Assembly (NCBI GenBank): GCA_009782695.1
Contig: WRIO01000111.1
Span: 1 to 5,068, forward strand
Reading direction: 5' to 3'
Origin: Candidatus Cloacimonadota bacterium
GTDB taxonomy: Bacteria > Cloacimonadota > Cloacimonadia > Cloacimonadales > WRIO01
Length of the DNA: 5,068 nucleotides
This document shows, piece by piece, positions 1 to 5,068 of this stretch; position 1 is the stretch's first letter, and each line of letters begins with the position of its first letter. The translations under genes were made by a program, and so were the position numbers. The notes under the pieces are model-generated. The model ran no database searches. It worked only from the letters and a program-made list of their open reading frames with translations, and was not told the DNA's origin.

Positions 1-1658
1 AGAGATGTTTCTATAAAGGTGTAGGCACTGTCAAGGGCTGTCTGCTCCCAAGTGATACCTTTTTCGGTAGCTAGTGCCAAAAACTCATTCATCATATTTT
101 CGTCAGGTGTAAAGTCAAGTGTCAGACTATCAGAGTGCTTTGTATAATAATCGATAGAATATTCAAAGAACAGGTTGTTTCGCCTTAGCTCTCTTTCTAA
201 GGTGCCAAGCAATTGCGCATCTATCTCGATATCCGGAACTATGCCTCCACCACCTTTTACCCGTCGCCCATTCTCTGTGAAATAGCTATGTTCTTCTATA
301 TCCTTTGCGATGGCGTCCCTCTCTTCTTGGCTGACCTTTTTTCCTCTAAAAAGCTTATCATTTATATCTTTATGTATACAACGTCCTGATTTTATGTAAT
401 ACTTCGACACAGTGACTTTTAGACCATAACCTTGAGACAGTGGAACCAACTGTTGCACAGAGCCTTTTCCAAAGGACTGTTTCCCTGCTATCAAGCCTTT
501 GTCCCAATCTTGCAGAGAGCCAGCAAAGATTTCCGAAGCACTTGCGCTGGCTTCATTTATCAGCACTACGATGGGATAACCAGACCGCATCCTATTCGCT
601 TTGGTGTATATCTCATAGCTAGACTGTGGCATGCGTCCCTTTGTTGATACCACTAATTTGCCAGGTCCGATAAATTCATTTACTGTGTCCACAGCTTCGG
701 TCAGCAGCCCACCACCGTTGAATCGTAAGTCTAAAAGCAGACCACTGATACCTTCACTTTCCAATATATTTAAGGCTTCTCGGAGCTCTGTGGTCGTGTG
801 TGCGTTGAAAGTCCTAAGCTTTATATACCCTACGCCATTATCGAGCTTGAAGGCATAAGGTATGCTCTTTAGCTTGATGATGTCACGGGTGATATTAAAC
901 TCCAAAAGTTGTGGCACACCAGGTCTATCTATGCCTATGATTACTTTCGTATCCTTTGGTCCTCTCATCCTCTTTATCACATCTTCTTGCGGCATACCCA
1001 CCACATTTACTCCGTCGACAGTGACTATTTTGTCTCCTGGCAGGATACCCATCTTATAGGCAGGGGTGCCTTCCATCGGTGAAACCACAGTGATATAATC
1101 ACCTTGGGTGTCGATTGTGATACCCAATCCCCCAAATTCCCCTTCTGTTTCTGTTTTAAATTTATCGAAATCCTCGGGGCTAAAAAAGTTTGTATGTGGG
1201 TCGACATTGTAAAGCATACCTTCGATAGCACCTTCCAAAAAATCTTGCATACTATAAGTATCTTCATGTTCGCTGATCAGTCGCTTCAACTCTTGCTCAA
1301 AAAAAGAAAAATATTTCGCTTCATTTCTCTGTCTGACAGCTCTTTGATCTGAGTTGCTATCAATCTCTTCTTCTAGAAAGATAAAATGTTCTACCTCCAC
1401 AGAATCTTCTCGTGCCACTGCTCGCATACCGTCTATGGCATATTCTATCATTTCTTTTTGTGGTAGCTCATCTACATAGAATGTTTGTAATCGCCACAAC
1501 ACTTCAGTAAACAGGCTTCGGTAATTGACATTCGCCTTTTTATCTTCTATACTTGCAGCATTCACTATCGAGTAATTAAAAATAATACTACCGGTGATAA
1601 ACCATATCAAAATAAATACATAAAATGTTATTTTATTAGCTTTTAAAATCTTTGTCAT
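1..1658 (-). CDS. ctpA: S41 family C-terminal processing protease (CtpA/Prc type) with PDZ domain, 3' end cut by window edge
   Basis: A serine protease of the S41 family, expected to act in the periplasm and cut envelope proteins near their C-terminus. The frame is open from the ATG at 1658 to the left edge (552 whole codons, no stop), so the C-terminus is missing. Visible in order: a basic start and hydrophobic segment (residues about 10-27) with possible cleavage after Ala34 or Ala35; the DPHTNFFSPEDF element; EFGGLGI opening a PDZ domain (about 174-262); VGYIKL (276-281) and LLLDLRFNGGG (307-317); INEASASASEI (367-377) with nucleophile Ser373; FGKGSVQ with Lys398 and Gln402. The Ser-Lys spacing of 25 and Lys-Gln spacing of 4 match CtpB-type enzymes, so it looks catalytically intact. 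YYIKSGRCIH (420-429) and GGGGIVPD (469-476) follow, then a charged tail. About 60-70 residues are inserted between the first helix and DPHT. Start choice is firm: AAGGAG lies five bases upstream and the ATG overlaps the tmk stop. The exact subfamily is less certain. Confidence 0.93.
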   Translation of the reverse strand, partial: MTKILKANKITFYVFILIWFITGSIIFNYSIVNAASIEDKKANVNYRSLFTEVLWRLQTFYVDELPQKEMIEYAIDGMRAVAREDSVEVEHFIFLEEEIDSNSDQRAVRQRNEAKYFSFFEQELKRLISEHEDTYSMQDFLEGAIEGMLYNVDPHTNFFSPEDFDKFKTETEGEFGGLGITIDTQGDYITVVSPMEGTPAYKMGILPGDKIVTVDGVNVVGMPQEDVIKRMRGPKDTKVIIGIDRPGVPQLLEFNITRDIIKLKSIPYAFKLDNGVGYIKLRTFNAHTTTELREALNILESEGISGLLLDLRFNGGGLLTEAVDTVNEFIGPGKLVVSTKGRMPQSSYEIYTKANRMRSGYPIVVLINEASASASEIFAGSLQDWDKGLIAGKQSFGKGSVQQLVPLSQGYGLKVTVSKYYIKSGRCIHKDINDKLFRGKKVSQEERDAIAKDIEEHSYFTENGRRVKGGGGIVPDIEIDAQLLGTLERELRRNNLFFEYSIDYYTKHSDSLTLDFTPDENMMNEFLALATEKGITWEQTALDSAYTFIETS

Positions 1659-2278
1659 TATTGCTCCTTGATTCTCTTTTTGACTATATTATAAATCTCT
1701 TCTTTTAGTTCTGCTATATTCTTTGTTCCATTTAGCAGCACTATTCTATCTTCTTTTTTTGCTAACTTCAAAAAAGCTTTTCGCACTTTATGATGAAACT
1801 CAAAAGACTCCAGCTCTACTCTATCCTTTTTTTTGTTTAATACCCTTTCTTTGGTCTTTTCTATGGGTATATCGAGTAAAAATGTCAAATCTGGTTTTAA
1901 ACCATAAGTGGCAAAATCATTTAAATAATTTATTACTTTTAAATCTATATCTCGGGCAACTCCTTGATATGCTATAGTCGAATCGCTAAATCTATCAGCG
2001 ATTACTATCATATTATTTGCTAAATTCGGTTTTATCAGCTCATAAACATGCTGATTCCTTGCTGCTAAAAATAGCAAAAGCTCTGTCTGTGGTGCCATCA
2101 CAAAGTTGTTTAGATCTAAGAGTATTTCTCTGATTTTTTCGGAAATCGCTGTGCCACCAGGCTCTCTGGTTAAAGTGACAGAATGCCCTTCTGCTAGCAA
2201 CCTTTCTGCTAAAAGATTGGCTTGAGTTGACTTGCCACAAGCTTCTGTTCCTTCAAATGTAATAAACAAACCTTTCAT
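1658..2278 (-). CDS. tmk: Thymidylate kinase (dTMP kinase)
   Basis: Cytoplasmic kinase that phosphorylates dTMP to dTDP with ATP, an essential step in dTTP supply. The 206-residue length is normal for bacterial Tmk. The P-loop is G10-T-E-A-C-G-K-S17 after LFITFE. The REPGG motif (38-42) follows, then the DRF motif (Asp95-Arg96) with STIAYQG (100-106), both expected for dTMP binding. The lid is at about 148-160 (KKKDRVELES). The lid has basic residues and the P-loop has no arginine, which fits the bacterial E. coli-like type rather than the eukaryotic type. Ala13-Cys14 in the P-loop differs from the commoner Gly/Ala combinations but leaves the Walker A pattern intact. The gene starts 39 bases after nadB. 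The start is supported by the motif position and a weak GGA seven bases upstream. It ends in TAATG shared with the protease gene. The frequent bacterial neighbour holB is not adjacent here. Confidence 0.96.
   Translation of the reverse strand: MKGLFITFEGTEACGKSTQANLLAERLLAEGHSVTLTREPGGTAISEKIREILLDLNNFVMAPQTELLLFLAARNQHVYELIKPNLANNMIVIADRFSDSTIAYQGVARDIDLKVINYLNDFATYGLKPDLTFLLDIPIEKTKERVLNKKKDRVELESFEFHHKVRKAFLKLAKKEDRIVLLNGTKNIAELKEEIYNIVKKRIKEQ
1664..1669 (-). promoter_or_regulatory. Ribosome binding site of the S41 protease gene, inside the tmk 3' end
   Basis: AAGGAG lies five bases before the ATG at 1658 and within the last codons of tmk. The ATG shares its A with the tmk stop (TAATG), so ribosomes finishing tmk can restart on the protease gene. 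This site fixes the protease start. Confidence 0.8.
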
Positions 2279-2317
2279 TTATATTTCCAATATCCTTTTA
2301 TCTGCATGCATATCTTA
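2279..2317 (-). other. nadB-tmk intergenic spacer, the only real gap in the window
   Basis: These 39 bases are the longest gene-free stretch. Reading the minus strand, nadB ends in tandem stops TAA TAA (2320-2315). Two weak Shine-Dalgarno candidates follow. AAAAGGA is 14 bases before the tmk ATG, which is too far to be ideal. TGGAA, with its GGA at 2288-2286, is seven bases before it and better placed. An eight-base palindrome TGCATGCA (2303-2310) is present but leaves no loop for a useful hairpin. There is no U-tract terminator and no clear -35/-10 pair, so read-through from nadB is the simplest view. Confidence 0.6.
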
Positions 2318-3916
2318 TTAGATTATCGTGTCTCTTTTATACACCTGATCATTTGCCACAGGGTATTCTATCACATAGTGTAGCCCTCTGCTCTCTTTTC
2401 GGCTTAAAGCAGACTTGATGATCAAGTTTGCTATGATAGCAAGATTTCTAGTCTCCACCACTTCTTTTCGGACACTGTTGTGCAAGTAAAAATTGTTTAT
2501 TTCCCGGAAAATAGAGTCCAGTTTATTTTGGGCGTAGATTAAAAGTTTTCTGGACCTATTTATTCCAACATAGTTTTGCATAGTATGTTTTAATATTTCT
2601 CGGTTGTGAGCTATCACGACCCATTCGTTTTCGTTAAAACCCTTTTCCTGATGCCACTGTGGTATCGGTGGGAAGTCGATTTTTTCGTTTATATCTTTGC
2701 AACGAGCAGCCCGAAGGGAGACTACTACAGCCTCCAGTAAAGAGTTTGACGCCAGTCTATTTGCCCCATGCAATCCTGTGCAAGCTACTTCGCCAGAAGC
2801 ATACAAGTTTCGTATATCTGTCTCACCGTCTATGGTTGCTAAGATACCACCACAGAAATAATGAGCAGCAGGAGCTACGGGTATATAATCTTTTGTGAAG
2901 TCGATACCCATTGTTTTGCATTTTTTGTCAATATACGGGAAATGTGTCTTTAGTTTTTCAACAGGTATAGCTGTAGCATCAAGGTAAACGAACCTCTCAT
3001 CCCGTTTCATTAGCTCAAAATGGATAGCACTCGAAACCACATCACGAGGTGCTAGATTACCAGATTTATGATATTTTTCTAAAAAGGTAGACCCATCTTG
3101 TAGTCTGAGGGTTGCCCCTTCTCCACGTAATGCTTCAGTGATGAGGAAAGTCTTTTGACTATCAGAGTAAAAAGCTGTAGGGTGAAACTGCACGAACTCC
3201 ATATTTGCCACCCGAGCACCGGCTAGACTTGCCATAGCTATACCGTCACCAGTTGCCACATCAGGGTTCGTGTTGTTACGATAGACCTGAGCTCCACCCC
3301 CGCTAGCTAGCATAGTTTTATTGGCAGTAAATATCTCTATTTTATGGTTTACAGTATCGAGGACATAAGCTCCCCAGCATGTGATACCTGGGATAAAGCC
3401 ATCGTTTTGCAATATATGATGCTGGGTGATCAAGTCTATCGCCAAATGGTTTTCATATATAGTAATATTATTATTTCGTTGGCACGCTTCAAGTAATGCA
3501 AGCATTATCTCATTACCAGTGGAATCGGCAACATGGGCAACCCGCTGGTTTGAGTGCCCTCCTTCACGGGTAAGGGATAGGTTCTCGATAGAGCTATCAA
3601 TATTTGGCATTTTTTTGGTAAAGTTTGTTCCTATGTCTATCAGAAACTGTATAGCATCAGGTCCACTAGTTACTATTTCCTTGATCACATTTATCTTGCC
3701 TAATCCCACACCTGCTTGGTAAGTGTCGTTAATATGGTTTTCATAGCTATCACTATGGTCAAGCACAGCTGCTATGCCTCCTTGTGCATAATCTGTGTTG
3801 CAATCATGAAGAGCTTTTTTACACAGAACAGCTACACTGCCGAGTTTAGCTACTTCCAAAGCAAACACCAATCCTGCGATACCTGACCCAATCACTAAAA
3901 AGTCATATTTTTTCAC
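2318..3916 (-). CDS. nadB: L-aspartate oxidase (quinolinate synthase subunit B)
   Basis: Cytoplasmic FAD enzyme that oxidises L-aspartate to iminoaspartate, the first step of de novo NAD synthesis; the product goes to quinolinate synthase NadA. At 532 residues it has the usual family length. Visible parts: the dinucleotide fold with GSGIAG (10-15); DYAQGGIAA (42-50); TREGGHSNQR (116-125) with Glu118; ASGGGAQVY (204-212); FVQFHPTAF (241-249) with His245; EALRGEGATL (261-270) with Arg264; APRDVVS (289-295) with Arg291; HYFCGG (352-357); ASGEVACTGLHGANRLASNS (373-392) near the FAD; and a C-terminal helical domain ending in ESRGLHYVIEYP (508-519). The last motif and TREGGHS favour NadB over succinate dehydrogenase or fumarate reductase flavoproteins. 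Translation starts at GTG, giving a normal MKKYDFLVIG start; the GTG overlaps the rimI stop by four bases and has a strong AAAAGGAG upstream. NadA and NadC are not in the window. The gene ends with TAATAA. Confidence 0.97.
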   Translation of the reverse strand: MKKYDFLVIGSGIAGLVFALEVAKLGSVAVLCKKALHDCNTDYAQGGIAAVLDHSDSYENHINDTYQAGVGLGKINVIKEIVTSGPDAIQFLIDIGTNFTKKMPNIDSSIENLSLTREGGHSNQRVAHVADSTGNEIMLALLEACQRNNNITIYENHLAIDLITQHHILQNDGFIPGITCWGAYVLDTVNHKIEIFTANKTMLASGGGAQVYRNNTNPDVATGDGIAMASLAGARVANMEFVQFHPTAFYSDSQKTFLITEALRGEGATLRLQDGSTFLEKYHKSGNLAPRDVVSSAIHFELMKRDERFVYLDATAIPVEKLKTHFPYIDKKCKTMGIDFTKDYIPVAPAAHYFCGGILATIDGETDIRNLYASGEVACTGLHGANRLASNSLLEAVVVSLRAARCKDINEKIDFPPIPQWHQEKGFNENEWVVIAHNREILKHTMQNYVGINRSRKLLIYAQNKLDSIFREINNFYLHNSVRKEVVETRNLAIIANLIIKSALSRKESRGLHYVIEYPVANDQVYKRDTII

Positions 3917-4425
3917 GAGTTATCTCCTTTTGAGCTATCTTCCACTGCTTGCTCGATCATTCTGTTTTTGATAGTAAACTGCATAACTACAGCGTCTTCC
4001 AACGGGTTTGTGTAATAATTTCTTCGTGTATAAATGATTTTAAAACCTAGTTTAAAATAAAGATTGGCAGCTTTGATATTGCTTCTGCGCACTTCCAAAA
4101 GGTAGTGTTCATACAGCTTTTTATGATGCTGCATCACAGTTTGTAGTAGGTAGGTAGCAAAGCCTCTACGTTGATAAAAGGATTTTATAGCTATGTTGTA
4201 GATACTGTAAGCTTCCTCTGAACCATAACCTATTAGGTAACCAACTATTTCACCAGAATTCAAGTAGCACAAGGCATAAGATTCCAATTTTTTGATAGAG
4301 TCTTCGATGGTGACTTTTGCCCATGGATCTGGAAAACTATTTGATTCTATGCTGTAAATATCATCAAGATCTATCAAAGTCATTTGCCTGACACCTAACC
4401 CCAAATTTTCATTTTTACTTATCAT
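3913..4425 (-). CDS. rimI: GNAT N-acetyltransferase, probably ribosomal protein S18 alanine N-acetyltransferase RimI
   Basis: Predicted cytoplasmic acetyl-CoA-dependent enzyme that acetylates the N-terminal alanine of ribosomal protein S18, perhaps also other proteins. The 170 residues hold one GNAT fold. VRQMTLIDLDDIYSIE (12-27) and SFPDPW (30-35) match the RimI opening. EIVGYLIG (59-66) is a central strand. IYNIAIKSFYQRRGFATYLL (75-94) includes the acetyl-CoA loop, written RRGFAT, with alanine where a second glycine is common. LLEVRRSNIKAANLYFKLGF (109-128) is the RimI signature. Glu111 and Tyr123 are 12 residues apart, as are catalytic Glu103 and Tyr115 of E. coli RimI. YYTNPLEDAVVM (137-148) completes the match. 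The polar tail after about residue 155 is slightly longer than in short RimI proteins. The ATG directly follows the LysM gene stop without a clear Shine-Dalgarno, so coupling is likely. A second ATG at residue 15 would remove the first strand and is less likely. Another GNAT substrate cannot be excluded. Confidence 0.9.
   Translation of the reverse strand: MISKNENLGLGVRQMTLIDLDDIYSIESNSFPDPWAKVTIEDSIKKLESYALCYLNSGEIVGYLIGYGSEEAYSIYNIAIKSFYQRRGFATYLLQTVMQHHKKLYEHYLLEVRRSNIKAANLYFKLGFKIIYTRRNYYTNPLEDAVVMQFTIKNRMIEQAVEDSSKGDNS
3924..3931 (-). promoter_or_regulatory. Ribosome binding site of nadB, inside the rimI 3' end
   Basis: AAAAGGAG lies seven bases before the GTG at 3916 and encodes part of the last residues of rimI (SSKGDNS). 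It is the best evidence that nadB starts on GTG, since no ATG is in a sensible place. The GTGA overlap with the rimI stop implies coupled translation. Confidence 0.85.
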
Positions 4426-5068
4426 TTAATATTCTAATACTTGACCTGGTCGTATTACATCAGATTTTAAACCATTCTTAGTCATCAAATGTTTTGTGCT
4501 GACGCCTAATTTTGCTGAAATTAATGACAAAGTGTCACCTGCTACTACTTTATATTTTTTGCTAGTATTTCCTGTGGGAGTAGTGGTCTTACTGGCTTGC
4601 AAATTCAACGTTTTTCCCGCTATAATCGTGTCACTCTTTAAACCGTTCCAACGCTTTATATCATCTACTTTGATGCCGTATTTTTTAGCAATATGTGACA
4701 ATGTCTCCCCTTTTTGCACTACATGTTTGGTGGAGTCACCGATAATATAGGGTGAGTTATTTTTAACTAAAAACTTCTTTTCTACTTGTGCTAGCTTTTC
4801 ATAGTCTGGTGTAACCCCAAGGGGAACTAATACTTCATACTTACCAGGGGGTATCAAAAAATGATTTATCTTTGAATATCGACCTTGATTTGTGCGGGAG
4901 ATATTTATCCAAGGATTTAGTTCCCAAAGAGCATTTGCTGTTGTTCCTTGTGCCACTGCCCATTCTGTCAAATCATAATATCCATTAGTTTCTAATCTAA
5001 GTAAACTTGAAGTTTTTAGTAGAGGTAAAGATCGCACAAAGGGTCTTTCAAAGATTTCGGATTCATAC
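4426..5068 (-). CDS. C-terminal part of a LysM-repeat cell-wall protein, probably MltD-type lytic transglycosylase, 5' end cut by window edge
   Basis: The frame is open to the right edge. The GTG at 5037 is probably an internal valine, because in-frame codons upstream read YESEIFERPF before it. About 213 residues are visible. Counting from that GTG, residues 4-72 contain YYDLTEWAVAQGTTANALWE (20-39) followed by LNPWI and later IPPGKYEVLVP (62-72). This resembles the region between the catalytic domain and the LysM repeats in MltD proteins. Two LysM domains follow: HVVQKGETLSHIAKKYGI with RWNGLKSDTIIAGKTL (about 104-147), and YKVVAGDTLSLISAKLGV with KNGLKSDVIRPGQVL (about 161-203). They are joined by a Thr/Ser/Lys-rich linker (148-160). 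LysM domains bind peptidoglycan, so the protein should act in the cell wall; MltD enzymes cut glycan strands to anhydro-muropeptides. The catalytic domain, signal peptide and start lie outside the window, so the enzyme name is inferred. A LysM adaptor without catalysis is the main alternative. The protein ends immediately after the second LysM, and the stop abuts the rimI ATG. Confidence 0.85.
   Translation of the reverse strand, partial: YESEIFERPFVRSLPLLKTSSLLRLETNGYYDLTEWAVAQGTTANALWELNPWINISRTNQGRYSKINHFLIPPGKYEVLVPLGVTPDYEKLAQVEKKFLVKNNSPYIIGDSTKHVVQKGETLSHIAKKYGIKVDDIKRWNGLKSDTIIAGKTLNLQASKTTTPTGNTSKKYKVVAGDTLSLISAKLGVSTKHLMTKNGLKSDVIRPGQVLEY

Noticed and set aside
432..1352. Several plus-strand open frames of 60-98 codons and one minus-strand frame at 1025-1267 in the left third
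   Set aside because: They lie opposite or out of frame with the protease gene, whose reading frame has intact S41 and PDZ motifs throughout. Their translations show no recognisable domain.
1723..2240. Plus-strand frame at 1723-1977 and minus-strand frame at 2040-2240 over tmk
   Set aside because: Both are shadows of tmk, which has all expected motifs. The hydrophobic look of the 1723-1977 product is a by-product of reading the antisense of charged codons.
2303..2310. Palindrome TGCATGCA as operator or terminator
   Set aside because: It is eight bases with no loop and no following U-tract, so it cannot form a terminator. There is no second copy or promoter beside it to suggest an operator.
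2279..2311. Ten-codon open frame in the nadB-tmk spacer, stopping right before the tmk ATG (a possible leader peptide)
   Set aside because: It has no ribosome site, no runs of a regulatory amino acid and no attenuator-like hairpin. A frame this short is expected by chance in 39 bases.
2659..3722. Plus-strand frames at 2659-2898 and 3426-3722
   Set aside because: They are antisense shadows of nadB, which is conserved from end to end, and their products show no known motif.
5035..5037. GTG as the true start of the LysM protein
   Set aside because: The frame stays open to the window edge, and the visible start falls inside a region typical of the middle of MltD-like proteins. No signal peptide follows the GTG, although a wall-binding protein should have one.

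Overview
The window is a single, fully packed block of five protein genes, all on the minus strand and read from the right edge to the left edge. In transcription order they are: the C-terminal part of a LysM-repeat peptidoglycan protein, probably an MltD-type lytic transglycosylase (5068-4426, 5' end outside the window); a RimI-type N-acetyltransferase (4425-3913); L-aspartate oxidase NadB (3916-2318); thymidylate kinase Tmk (2278-1658); and an S41/CtpA-type periplasmic protease with a PDZ domain (1658-1, 3' end outside the window). No RNA gene, mobile element, CRISPR array, long repeat or convincing terminator was found, and no stretch of more than about 40 bases lacks a gene.

The junctions are very tight. 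The LysM gene stop abuts the rimI ATG (TAAATG). rimI and nadB overlap by four bases (GTGA, with nadB starting on GTG). nadB and tmk are 39 bases apart. tmk and the protease share one base (TAATG). This layout, with ribosome sites for nadB and the protease lying inside the gene before, points to one polycistronic message with translational coupling. Any promoter probably lies upstream of the right edge.

The genes do not form one pathway. They combine wall turnover (LysM/MltD), protein N-terminal acetylation (RimI), the first step of NAD synthesis from aspartate (NadB), dTTP supply (Tmk) and envelope protein processing (CtpA). The two flanking genes act in the envelope and the three inner ones in the cytoplasm. 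NadA and NadC are not in the window.

The organism is a bacterium with moderately AT-rich DNA. A signal-peptide CtpA plus an MltD-like protein suggests a Gram-negative envelope. The protease carries a late YYIKSGRCIH / GGGGIVPD segment and a long C-terminal extension, a style I associate with the Fibrobacterota-Chlorobi-Bacteroidota side of the tree (including Cloacimonadota or Marinimicrobia-like lineages) rather than with enteric Prc. This placement is a low-confidence inference. I see a housekeeping region and no evidence for a new defence, mobile or biosynthetic system. The most distinctive feature is an insertion of about 60-70 residues, with a possible repeated helix, in the N-terminal part of the protease.
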